This document shows, piece by piece, positions 1 to 13,150 of a stretch of 64,000 nucleotides of DNA (position 1 is its first letter; every line of letters begins with the position of its first letter). Below the pieces are notes generated by a model, which ran no database searches, was not told where the DNA came from, and saw nothing but the letters and a program-made list of their open reading frames with translations. The stretch lies in assembly GCF_963422355.1 (NCBI RefSeq), contig NC_085103.1, forward strand, positions 2,629,731 through 2,693,730, in the 5' to 3' direction. Source of the DNA: Corticium candelabrum (lineage: Eukaryota; Porifera; Homoscleromorpha; Homosclerophorida; Plakinidae). Made by a program: the position numbers and the translations under genes.

Positions 1-351
1 TATCCTTATCAAAAAATGACTAAGAAGGCAATCTTAGGTGTCGAAAATATGGAATTATTTTGGCTCGGACAGACTGAGCCTAGGTAGAACATTTTTGTAT
101 GGCATTACATGTATAACTACTGTAAGTGCCTCCCCTACTGCAGCCATTTTGCATGTAATTGTTGATAACCAACTTCCAAGGGAGATATGGCATTAAAGGC
201 AGCTGAGGTTTTCTCTGGCTAAAGCATGCTAAGAGCCACCCAATTTTCATGAAATTAACAATTACACCATTGGAAGGCCATCACATACTAAGAGACAAGG
301 TTTACACTATTTTATGTGTTTGTCAAAGCACGTCCCAACACTGGCGCAGTA
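1..351. other. Non-coding flank, no gene recognised
   Basis: I see no convincing exon, RNA gene or transposon end here. It is AT-rich and ends at the TA dinucleotide (350-351) that precedes the fold-back element. Because the TTF2 exons begin at 2245 and already lack the front half of the ATPase, this is probably intronic, but no splice pair can be assigned. Confidence 0.4.
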
Positions 352-1674
352 GGGTAGGTGTTCCTAATTGTGGACACTTCCCGGTAATTTGAGTTACAAA
401 TGCTGTTTCTATGGTAACCTGCAACGAAGAGAGAGGGAAACATGCCCGATGTAAGCATCAATGTCTAAGCTTTGGAACAATACTTGTATGACTAGAATCG
501 CACAACGTCTTCTAGCGCACTAGCAAAATAAATGGAATAACGTCTGTGACCAGCCCAAACAGGGGTGTATCCTAATTGTGGGCATTTTTTCTCCGCCACA
601 GAAAGCGACTGAGCCTGAGTAACAGCTGGACTAGATACCTGAATGGTTGCCTCACAAGCTGGTATTTTGGGCTGCAATCAAAACCATGTTCTGTTGTGTA
701 TCACCACGATTCACCTGCGAAACTGTTAGTACCTACAAGGTTCCTTCCATCACGTCCACAAATTTGAGGTATACGAATCGATCTTTTATTGGATTATGAA
801 AGTGCCCTGACATTAGTTAAGCAATTATCAAGTACTGGTAAAATTCTGAGCCTAGTTACGTTGACTATAACATGCTAAAGATGTGCATTATGTGCATGGA
901 GCAAATGTGTATTTCCAGTCCAGTAAACACCTGATATCTTTACTCATACTAGATCTAGACATCAGTAATCCGCTGACAATCTAGCTGTTTTCACTGCTAC
1001 TACATCTGGCCACAATAGGGTATGAAATGAAAGGAATAAAGTAGGTGGAATGTTAGTATCAGTGACATTCGTAATCCAGTCAGAATTTCACTGTCTTCAC
1101 TGCTACTAGTTCTGGCAACAATAAGACACAAAATGAAAACCTACAAACTCACCTAGGATAGATGGAAGGTCAAAACTACCTTGTCTGATATCAATAATCA
1201 GCTCCACCAGCGACGCAAAAAAGATGCTAGAACCACAGTTTACAGTTCAGACATTCATCTAAACATGATTGATTGTCTCCTGCATTGTATCGTAGACAGA
1301 ACACTTGGTTTCGTGATACACCACAGAACATGGTTTTGATTGCGGCCCAAAATACCAGCTTGTGAGGCAACCATTAAGGTATCTAGTCCAGCTGTTACTC
1401 AGGCTCAGTCACTTTCTGTAACGGAGAAAAAAATGTCCACAATTAGGATACACCCCGCATCCAGGCTGTTTACAGACGTTATCCCGTATATTGTGCTAGT
1501 GCGCTAGCTGACGTTGTGCAATTCTAGTCGTACAGGTTACAGTGTACCGTTACAAAGCCTAGACATTGGTGCGTATATCGGACATTTTCCCTGTCTCTTT
1601 GTGCAGGCTACCAGAGAAAACAGCGATTGTAACTCAAATTACCGGGGAGTGTCCACAATTAGGTACACCTACCC
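352..1674. mobile_element. Fold-back DNA transposon with ~355-bp terminal inverted repeats
   Basis: The left end starts GGGTAGGTGT and the right end finishes ACACCTACCC. About 355 bp inward from each end are imperfect inverted copies (left 352-~705, right ~1315-1674), sharing for example the GTATCCTAATTGTGG block and a later GGTTGCCTCACAAGCTGG block. TA dinucleotides at 350-351 and 1675-1676 fit a TA target-site duplication, as made by Tc1/mariner-like elements. The ~600-bp centre has no ORF of useful size, so this is a non-autonomous element. Small mismatches and indels between the arms suggest moderate age. It lies upstream of the first TTF2 exon seen, probably in an intron. Confidence 0.75.
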
Positions 1675-2029
1675 TATTTGGTCAGACAAACAACACATTT
1701 GGTGGGACGTTGTCCACACTGGATTTTCTATGGCAATTTACCTACAGGCAACAGAGAAGTTGGTACATTTTGTGATGTTGATTTGATGAGACACTCCTTG
1801 ACTTGAACATACATGTTGATGTCTTACAGACCCTAAATGTCATCTCTCTCTTCTGTGCAAAATACTGTAGTACCACCACTTCAGTTTGCAAGGCTGTAGG
1901 GGGACCACAGTCACAACCTGGTTACGAAAACCACACGGAATGCAACTGCTAGGTCACCTCTTAGTCATGCCAACTTGAACATGTTTTCAGGGTACACCAA
2001 GAGGAGGTGGCTGACCAACGTACTCCAAT

Positions 2030-2030
<1 letters not shown>

Positions 2031-2095
<65 letters not shown>
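2031..2095. repeat. (AC)n microsatellite
   Basis: An uninterrupted AC dinucleotide tract of about 65 bp in non-coding DNA upstream of the first TTF2 exon seen. Its two-residue ORFs are meaningless. Confidence 0.95.
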
Positions 2096-2096
<1 letters not shown>

Positions 2097-2244
2097 GATG
2101 CACACATGCATTGAGTACCTACATGTAAGTGTTATGTTGTGAAACAGACATTAGCACAACAAAACAAACTTTGTGAGTCAATTGTTTTAGCTGTGTCTAG
2201 TATGGCTGTATGTTTGTTTTTGACTAAAAATATGTTGTGGGTAG

Positions 2245-5956
<3,712 letters not shown>

Positions 5957-5969
<13 letters not shown>

Positions 5970-6157
5970 TGAATTGTTGCACTTTACATACTTCTTTTGT
6001 TGTTTTCCGGCTGAACTTCTTTTGTTGTTTTCCGGCTGATTATTAAAATCAGTAAACGATTGAACTGTTACTCGATCAATAAGTAGGGATCTAGAGTTTG
6101 ATGTATAATGAGTTGTTGCACTTTTTGCACATTTTTGTGTTGTTCTCTGGCTGATGA
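5957..6157 (+). repeat. Local duplication of the TTF2 terminal codons and 3' UTR
   Basis: The segment from about 5957, containing the last TTF2 codons, the TAA and about 45 bp of 3' flank, recurs imperfectly at about 6097-6157 (both contain TTTGATGTATAATGA and TTGTTGCACTTT). Within it, CTTTTGTTGTTTTCCGGCTGA is tandemly repeated around 5993-6039. The second copy is outside the coding region and probably lies in the 3' UTR. AATAAA-like signals occur near 6170. Confidence 0.6.
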
Positions 6158-6179
6158 GCAAAGCTAATACTAATAAAGG

Positions 6180-6856
6180 TTTATTTCATTGCCAGAAGAA
6201 ATCATTGAAATAGGATTTCTAAAACTACTGTATCACGATAATCCGGGATTTCGTAAATTGTACGGGGCATTGCGTCCCTCTCAACATGGCTGCGCGCGTT
6301 GTTCGCTAACGTATTCGTATGTTGTCTCTCCACGTTCTCCTTTGACGGTTCAGACACTATTGGTCATTACAACATTGATAGGAAGTGTGATAGTTTTCAT
6401 TTCTAGTTGTTTAGGTAGAACGATTTTGCTTATGAGCAAAGGGTTGATGGTTGTAATGCAGATGAAAATGTAGTTTGCAGATTGGCACCCAGTAGTTAGT
6501 AACTAACTAAGTGGGATGTAAAAACGTGTGGGACCCGAATATTCGGAAGGGGGCAAAGTCATCGTATGCCGTATCGAGGAGAGAGTTGCGACAACTCTGA
6601 TTATGGGCGCCATGTACCCAAAACCTAGTCTCGCGTAGCCAAACCCTCCCCTTTTTTATATCTACTGGCGGGGAAGGGTTTGATGAAATTGCACGCAAAC
6701 AGTGGTGCCAGACATACGCCCGCGTGTTTCCAACTAGTAATTAGATGAAGGTTAAGCTGACAGGTGATAATTACTGGAAACATTCTTCTCTCTGTTGTCG
6801 ACGAGAAATCACTTGTTGGAAGGCTTACAACAATCAATGGACAGACTTTACAATAG
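6180..6856. other. Intergenic interval with a possible MITE-like fragment, no gene recognised
   Basis: No coding potential that I recognise; the ORFs here are short and low in conserved motifs. Around 6629-6685 the bases GTCTCGCGTAGCCAAACCCT followed by a GCGGGGAAGGGTTTG block resemble one arm of a common invertebrate MITE type. A looser match (CTCGCATAGCCAGAC) occurs near 25596. Neither copy shows a clear pair of ends, so I do not call an element. Confidence 0.3.
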
Positions 6857-7305
6857 CAGTGTTCTAGCCAGGATTTTTTCCCAACCGGCAATGCTAATTG
6901 AATTATGACGCCATTAATAACGGATGATGACGTCATCATTGCCTAATTTTAGGTCATCTTTAACTTGCATTAGATTTTAGGATGGTACAGGTGATATAGA
7001 CACTATCCGCACACAATTCAGTATGTATACATTACCTATAGTACGTGCAGACACATCCACTGAACACTCCTGCCTGTCTGAGCCATCAAGAAGTGAGTGA
7101 GACCAAGGCACAGTCCGGCAGGGCACAGGAACAAGGCCAGTGGCGGTCGAAGTAGAGGAAAGAAAGGAGGTGCCTCGGAAAAGACTGAGACGAAGAGAAG
7201 ATTGCAATCTTCTACTTGTTCACGTCAGGATCACAGATAGAAATAGCACAACCTTAGTCACTGACACTTGATATAACTGCAAACGATGACCAGGAATATG
7301 GCGCG

Positions 7306-7309
<4 letters not shown>

Positions 7310-7352
<43 letters not shown>
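7310..7352. repeat. (GA)n microsatellite inside the hAT element
   Basis: About 43 bp of GA repeat between the 3' end of the transposase ORF and the left terminus of the hAT element. It is in untranslated DNA of the transposon. Confidence 0.95.
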
Positions 7353-7356
<4 letters not shown>

Positions 7357-7540
7357 GGAGTACTCTGCACGGAAACAGCTAATTTCTGTGTATGTATTTC
7401 TGCTGCAATGTTGCTATTACTTGGAAATTACAATGAGACGTAGAAGTAGAAGACGCATCACGTAGCAACTACGTTTCCAACTATTAATTAACTCAATCAT
7501 TATGATAATAACTCGTATTAGAATGTTCTGTCAGTTACCG

Positions 7541-10500
7541 CTAGAGGCACAATATACTAAGTTGAGCGTACTTTCCTCTTACACTGCCATCATACTTCAA
7601 GAAAGCATAGTACGTGTTTAGGAACTTCTCGAAATAAGCCTTGCTATCAGCAAACGAAACAATAGCAAGAAGAGCACCGTTTTCGCCGTGAGAATGGCTG
7701 TCAAAAAAAACTGTAAGTCCACGGTCTACTGCTACAGCAAAAGAAAACGGATGAATCACTAGCACGCCTGCAGAACGACCATTTACGTTGCACTCTGCCT
7801 GTGATTGAAGGTTGTCAAAAATTTCATGACACAGTTCAGGCGTTATAAAGAAGTCTTGACAGATTGAAACCCCTATTGCAGGTTTGAGGTTGACGACTTC
7901 ACTGCACGAGTACATACCTGTTAGTCCTAATCGATCGTACATCTTGTTTCCTTCCATCATGCAGTTGCACATCATTGACTGAAGGTGAGAGCAATTGCCA
8001 CACAATGCTGATTCGGTTGAAATGAGTTCCTTGCAAAACAAGGCACAAATTATTGTGCACGCGTTTGAACCATTTCTACCGTCTATACGACTCTGACATT
8101 GATGGCGTGGAAGCAAAACCACTTGCCGTCCAAATTGTTCATCAGTTACATCCGAAGGGATTGTACTGCAAGGAACAGATGCAGCAGGAACAGCAGCTGA
8201 TACTGTAATGCTAGTTGGAAGTGTGCGGTGTTGTTTATTTTCCTTCAGTAACAACGGTGATGGTGATTGCTCTGAAGACGCTACGCTGGAAAAGAATGTT
8301 TTGATTGTTTTCTGCTTTGCAAGTGTCACAGGTGATGAAGTAGGAACCAATGATGAGACAGTAGGCACGGCAGAACTGGTACTGCCAGGTGGTAGGGGGT
8401 CAGTGAGTATTTCCCCAAGGGGACTTGGAGCAGGTGAACCAGTGGTAGCCGAAATTGGAACAAGCATTGAACTGCTAGAACACGACTTTGTTACAGAATG
8501 TTGAGACGCTGCTGGTACAGACACCGGTGTGTAGCTTTTAGAGGGTACCCGCCTTGTCTTTTTCCCGTGCCACTTCCGCAGAGCAGTCTGAAACGGAAAT
8601 TCTGCTGCTGGAGGACCATCAACAGATATCTGCATCAATCGATTGAGAGTAGCATACTGTAGACGGTTTCGACGAGCATTCTTTATAATTTTGAGCTTGC
8701 TAAAATCGCGTTCGCTATCTGCAGTTGACAATGGTATAGCTAAACCCCAATCAGCAACACTGAGAAGGTTTGGTAGGTCCCATGAATAATGTCGATGAAG
8801 TGTGGCTATTAGCTCGGCACTAGCTTTGCACTGATGAAATCGTGTGTCTGCTCTGATGACAGATTTTGCATGTACCCATTCCACTCTGGTATCCGCAGAA
8901 TCTACAAGTGGCCTAACAATTTCCTTAACACCGTCAACACTAACTTGGTGAGGTTGACCGAGTAAGTTTAATAAAACTTCCAAATGATCGTTGCCAAAAG
9001 AAGACACGTCTGACATTGACATTTCAATAATTGCTACAGGATCAAATATGCTTAATGCTGCAAGCAACGGCATTGCAGGAAATCGGTCTCTCAAACCTTG
9101 CTCAAGTTTATCAAAATAAGTATTTCGAACTGTTTCTCTCCATCTGCGTCTCTTAAGATCTAAGTCTCGGATCGTAAGATTTGCAGACTCCAGAAACTGT
9201 TCAAGTTGTTGCTCGTTAGACCCTGGCATTATTCGGAGCTGCTCTACGGATGCCATAGCTACATCTAGTGCTGGCTGCAAATCGCTAAAGTTGAAACTGG
9301 ATTTTTGAAACACTTTCGAAAGCCGAGTCAGGTGAGGTAGCAAATCTTGAAGCATTAGCAAGGAAGCAACAAACTCTACCTTTGAGATATGAGCAAGGTA
9401 TGCCTTTGCAGCAGCGTCTTTTCTTTCAGAGGCTTCGCGGCTAAGAGCTACTATCAATGCTGGGAAACAGTTTACAAAGGCTTTTACTGCAGCCTCATGC
9501 GACAACCACCGTACAAACTTGGGTTCTTTAAGGTAAGTCTCAGTTTTGTCAAACAGTACCTGTACAGCATGCAGAGCTGCTTCTCTCACTGGCGAGTTAT
9601 GAAAAAAGCGAAATACTCCTCCCAGCGTTGGCTGGAATACGTTATTTAAGTAGGGGACGTCTTTGCACGCGTCAGATACTGCTAAGGCCTCACGGTGACA
9701 AACGCAGTGCACATGCACAAGATGTGGATTGACTGCTTTCATTCGGCTGGCAACGCCACTGTGGCGGCCAGTAAAATTGCTTGCTCCGTCTGTGCCAAAG
9801 TGCAGACGACGGAGGTTGACTCCACGGTCTTCACACCACTCACATATTGCATTGGTCAAAGTGTAGGCAGTAGTGTTAGGTACGGGTTGGAAAGTACCAA
9901 AACGAGACCTAACTACACCATCACAAACAATGCGAAGGTGTAAGTCAAGCTGACAGATATTGCTAACATCAGTTGTCTCATCTGCCATGACTCCCACAAA
10001 TGCAGATCGCTGAATAAGAGACGATGTTTCATCATGAACTACTTCAGCGAGAGCTTCCAGAAATTCTCCTAGTATTTGGTCACTGTCGTAGTGTGCATTT
10101 TTACCCAGTCTGATAGCGGAGAGATCAACACCAACCTGGCCTAGTAGCTCTTTCAAACTATGCCATTTCCTCAAAGCAATATCTTCCTTTGCTATCCAGT
10201 ACAGAGCTTGCAGGCATTTCAACATTGCAGCATCCTGTTGCTTGTTTTTGTTTCGGATGTGCTGTATCTGCATTCCTTGAATGCCACCACTTTCAGCTAC
10301 ACGTGCAGCTTGTTTGCTGTGACCAATAGCTTGCTTGTGTAGCCAAGACTCCTCGTGCTCCTTTACTGCGTCTAGCTTCAGTCGAGTACAGCCTCTAGTA
10401 GACCATGCTCCCCTGTTGTGTCCTCCAGGTAACATTGTTTTATCGTACCGCTGGCAACACACTTTACAGAACAATTTTGGCAGTGAACCATCTTCACCTA

Positions 10501-10696
10501 GCCGGTAGGTCAGCCACGACCGAGTACTTGCCCATGTTGTGTAGCTAGCCGGCATGCCAGATGGCAATTTCACCTTCTTTGCAGGAGGTCCACTATCTGC
10601 TGTTGAGGCTAGATCCATACCTTCAGTATCCAGGATGCGCAGTAAGGATTTTAGTGTCACCGTATGTGAAACATGCAGCGTCACTGTATGTGACAC
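7541..10696 (-). CDS. hAT-like transposase fused to a C-terminal cysteine-protease-like domain, 1051 aa
   Basis: Residues ~77-125 hold a Cys/His-rich DNA-binding segment (CKVC, then HNRG and HEESWLHKQ). Residues ~235-345 read like the RNase-H-fold core of ZNF862/KIAA0543-type hAT proteins (VMADETTDVSN, FGTDGASNFTGRHSGV, HCVCHREALA). Residues ~630-690 match the hAT dimerisation region (LSVADWGLAIPLSTADSERDFS). A Ser/Pro/Thr-rich linker (~715-850) contains QKTIKTFF at 795-802, a perfect PCNA-interacting-peptide pattern (QxxIxxFF). Residues ~855-1051 contain GSNACTIICALF (Cys880) and, 119 residues later, FFDSHSHG (Asp999, His1001). That Cys plus Asp-x-His layout resembles herpesvirus tegument (C76-type) deubiquitinases. 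The protease reading is inference; the transposase core is well supported. The start may be Met1 or Met27. The ORF has no internal stop. Confidence 0.8.
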   Translation of the reverse strand: MSHTVTLHVSHTVTLKSLLRILDTEGMDLASTADSGPPAKKVKLPSGMPASYTTWASTRSWLTYRLGEDGSLPKLFCKVCCQRYDKTMLPGGHNRGAWSTRGCTRLKLDAVKEHEESWLHKQAIGHSKQAARVAESGGIQGMQIQHIRNKNKQQDAAMLKCLQALYWIAKEDIALRKWHSLKELLGQVGVDLSAIRLGKNAHYDSDQILGEFLEALAEVVHDETSSLIQRSAFVGVMADETTDVSNICQLDLHLRIVCDGVVRSRFGTFQPVPNTTAYTLTNAICEWCEDRGVNLRRLHFGTDGASNFTGRHSGVASRMKAVNPHLVHVHCVCHREALAVSDACKDVPYLNNVFQPTLGGVFRFFHNSPVREAALHAVQVLFDKTETYLKEPKFVRWLSHEAAVKAFVNCFPALIVALSREASERKDAAAKAYLAHISKVEFVASLLMLQDLLPHLTRLSKVFQKSSFNFSDLQPALDVAMASVEQLRIMPGSNEQQLEQFLESANLTIRDLDLKRRRWRETVRNTYFDKLEQGLRDRFPAMPLLAALSIFDPVAIIEMSMSDVSSFGNDHLEVLLNLLGQPHQVSVDGVKEIVRPLVDSADTRVEWVHAKSVIRADTRFHQCKASAELIATLHRHYSWDLPNLLSVADWGLAIPLSTADSERDFSKLKIIKNARRNRLQYATLNRLMQISVDGPPAAEFPFQTALRKWHGKKTRRVPSKSYTPVSVPAASQHSVTKSCSSSSMLVPISATTGSPAPSPLGEILTDPLPPGSTSSAVPTVSSLVPTSSPVTLAKQKTIKTFFSSVASSEQSPSPLLLKENKQHRTLPTSITVSAAVPAASVPCSTIPSDVTDEQFGRQVVLLPRHQCQSRIDGRNGSNACTIICALFCKELISTESALCGNCSHLQSMMCNCMMEGNKMYDRLGLTGMYSCSEVVNLKPAIGVSICQDFFITPELCHEIFDNLQSQAECNVNGRSAGVLVIHPFSFAVAVDRGLTVFFDSHSHGENGALLAIVSFADSKAYFEKFLNTYYAFLKYDGSVRGKYAQLSILCL

Positions 10697-11206
10697 ATGC
10701 AGCCATTACTAGTACAGAAACTTCAACTATAGGTTATATAGCTATTCAGATGTACCATGACACCTTATATACAAGGCCCTAGTAAAGAAATGAGTTACAA
10801 CATTCTTGTAAGAGAAGGTGCAGGTGTACATGTGGATGTGCAGGTGTCTTTTGCAAAATGGCATTCCTATCTTGATAGCCTGTTGGTGCACACGTGCCAA
10901 TGGCAAGGTGAGAATGCAATTAACATGTGATACAGGTACCCTACTGACATGTAGCTGTTTAGCTTTCACAGCAGGCTGTCTCCACAACCATAGTCCCTTC
11001 TTCTTACTTGGCAATAATTGTAATCCATCCAACCGGCAAAATCAGCTATATTTACCTTCCCAACCGGCATTTTTCCTTCCCAACCGGCAAAATGCAGGCA
11101 CTGCCGCCTCTGGCGAGAACACTGAATAGTATGGTATTGTTCTTGGTATAGGGCGTTTAGTTAGCTACGAATTCACGCAAACTGCACGCTAACCTCTGCA
11201 TAATTA

Positions 11207-13150
11207 CAGTAGAGTCTGCTTAAGTCAAATCTTAAAGGGGCCACAAAAATATTTCTACTTATCCGAAATTCTACTTATCCAAAAAGCCTTGTTTCAACCT
11301 CCTTAAATTATGTATTAACTAAAATATGTAAGACTCTAAAGTCACCTGATACCTATGCTTGACTGCAAAACTATCAATCTTTTTCTCTAATTTACCTATT
11401 TGGTCTAGCAAATCTGAATTACCATCTCTCTGTACAACAAAATATCGAAGCTTCTGCAAACAGTTGCTGGCTTCATAATGGCTAACTAGTGGTACTTCAT
11501 CACCACAGTCATCTTCTGTGGAAGGGTTGTCTGCTTCTGCTGAATGCTGCAGACTGCTAACTACTTCAGCTACAGTCATTGCAGGATATACCAACACTTC
11601 TGAATCAACATTAAAGAAGTCGACTGCAGCAAAAGAACTGTCTATTAGACCTCTGTCTAGAAGACCCTCAACAAGAGGCATGACACTTGGCTCATCTGTT
11701 TCAACATCTGTGGTGGCACTTGTCTGTTTGGAATCCTGCTTTTTTAAAGCAGTTCTCCACTGTGGCCATAGTGGCTGAGTCCCACGCCATCCTTAGCAGT
11801 GTCAGTGCGTCAAAAAGATTTATGGAAAATTCAGCTGCTTTGAAACCTGAGTCAAAATGCTGCAGTAACTTGCGAAGCATGAGAGATCTGTAGTGAGTCT
11901 TTAAATTCTTTATTATTCCACAGTCACAAGGTTGAAGCTTGGCAATAGCGTTAGGAGGGAGAAACAGAAGCTCTGTAGCTTTGAGACCAGCCACATGCCT
12001 ATGAGCAGTACAATTATCAACCACTAGCAACACCTTACGCTTGGCTTTGGCCATTGCATCGTCAAATGACCTCATCCACTTGATCAGGGGCGTACCGTGG
12101 CCATTGGAATTGGGGGGGCTGAAATACCCGAACACTGACACGCCCCTTTGACAAAAATTGTATTAGTAGCAACAATGCAGACCACAAAGTATTACGTTTA
12201 CTCGTATACATATATACAGTATGGAGCAGACTAAACAAGCACCTATTTACTGAAAAATCATCCTGCGGTTTCCTCTTGCACAGAACTCTTACAAAAAGCT
12301 ACGTAACGCTAGTTTTCACCTGACAAAATGGGAAACGCCCACAAAAACTGGGGGGGCTATAGCCCATTTAGCCCATGCCACGGTACGCCCCTGACTTGAT
12401 AAACAGTTCACCAGTCATCCATGCTCGTTTGTTGGCTTCATATTCAGTAGGCAGTTGCCTAATCCGTTTGAAACACCTCGGGTTTTTGAACTTGCAATCA
12501 CCAGTAATGGCCATTTTTCTGACCCATCCATTTGGTGCACACCATTGCTGTTCTTCTCTCCTTTGATTTCTTGCCACCATGACATTTCTCATGTTTAAAT
12601 GCAAGCGTCTTGTCTGGCAAAAGTCTCCAAAACAAACCAGTTTCGTCAGCATTGAAAACGTCTCTAGGATTGTACCTTGCAAGAACTGAATGCAACACGT
12701 CCGTCACCCATGAATCAGTAACTTCTTCGTCAACTGCCGCTCTTTCTCCGCACATTGACTTACATGTGAGCGAATGACGTTTCTTAAACCTGTCAAGCCA
12801 TCCTACACTGCAAGACCAATCGCATTTACCGAGTTCCTTCGCCAGGTCTTCGGCTTTGCTTATTAGGATTGGCCCGCTTAGCGGCACGTTCTCTGATCGC
12901 GCGCCCATAAACCACCTCAACAGCGCTTCTTCGACATCCTCGTGCTTAGCAGGTCTAGCGCGTTTCTTACTCACATCAGTGTGCCCTTCGTAGAAAAGTT
13001 TTCTGTACCTGTCCTTGTCCCGAACTACTGTTGAAACACTACTTGGTGCGATGCCGAAGTCATTGGCGATGTCCTTTTTCCCGCCCCTTTCAACACAGTC
13101 AATCATTTCGATTTTTCGCTTTAGAGATAGCGTAACAAGTTTACGTGAAG
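11207..13150 (-). pseudogene. Tigger/pogo-type transposase, broken copy
   Basis: The left terminus at 11207 begins CAGTAGAGTCTGCTT after a TA, as expected for pogo/Tigger. Reading leftward from about 13150, the CENP-B-like N-terminus (LSLKRKIEMIDCVERGGKKD, helix-turn-helix) leads to GWLDRFKKRHSL and then the DDE/D core: NADETGLFW (first Asp), VLLVVDNCTAH (second Asp) and LQPCDCGI (third Asp). The ORF is broken by a frame change near 12500-12600, by the 309-bp MITE at 12085-12393, and by another frame change near 11690. The 5' end and right terminus are missing; the sequence passes straight into a DIRS-like element near 13150. It cannot make a functional transposase as it stands. Family assignment is firm. 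Confidence 0.85.
12085..12393. mobile_element. 309-bp MITE inserted in the Tigger copy
   Basis: The ends are inverted: left CAGGGGCGTACCGTGGCC, right TGCCACGGTACGCCCCTG, with internal inverted runs of G and C (TTGGGGGGGCT and CTGGGGGGGCT). ACTTGAT flanks both sides (12078-12084 and 12394-12400), a 7-bp target duplication; 8 bp is usual for hAT, so one base may have changed. The CAGGGGCGTA end resembles the end of the hAT element at 32736-35842, so a related transposase may have moved it. It interrupts the Tigger catalytic region and is younger than it. Confidence 0.85.

Larger units (their letters stand above)
6857..11124 (-). mobile_element. Complete hAT-type DNA transposon (4268 bp) with 5-bp target duplication
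   Basis: The left end is CAGTGTTCTAGCCAG and the reverse complement of the right end is CAGTGTTCTCGCCAG: 15-bp terminal inverted repeats with one mismatch, starting CAGTG as in many hAT elements. AATAG flanks both sides (6852-6856 and 11125-11129), giving a 5-bp target-site duplication. The motif CCCAACCGGCA recurs near both ends (once near 6871, three variants at 11034-11094), a likely subterminal binding site. One uninterrupted minus-strand ORF occupies the centre. Matching ends, target duplication and an intact ORF suggest a fairly recent insertion that could be autonomous. A 5-bp duplication is shorter than the usual 8 bp of hAT, so the lineage needs a database comparison. Confidence 0.8.

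Noticed and set aside
1826-1990. Possible extra TTF2 exon with SVCKAV-like text
   Set aside because: A loose likeness to the segment before the TGTP motif, but no matching phase or conserved DEAH-region residues; splice sites unconvincing.
8208-8504. 98-codon plus-strand ORF opposite the hAT linker
   Set aside because: Shadow of the transposase; no motif and no splice or start context.
10600-10696. CATGCAGCGTCACTGTATGTGAC repeats before the hAT ORF as a regulatory array
   Set aside because: Only two short imperfect copies at the ORF's 5' end, within the leader and first codons; too little to call a functional site.
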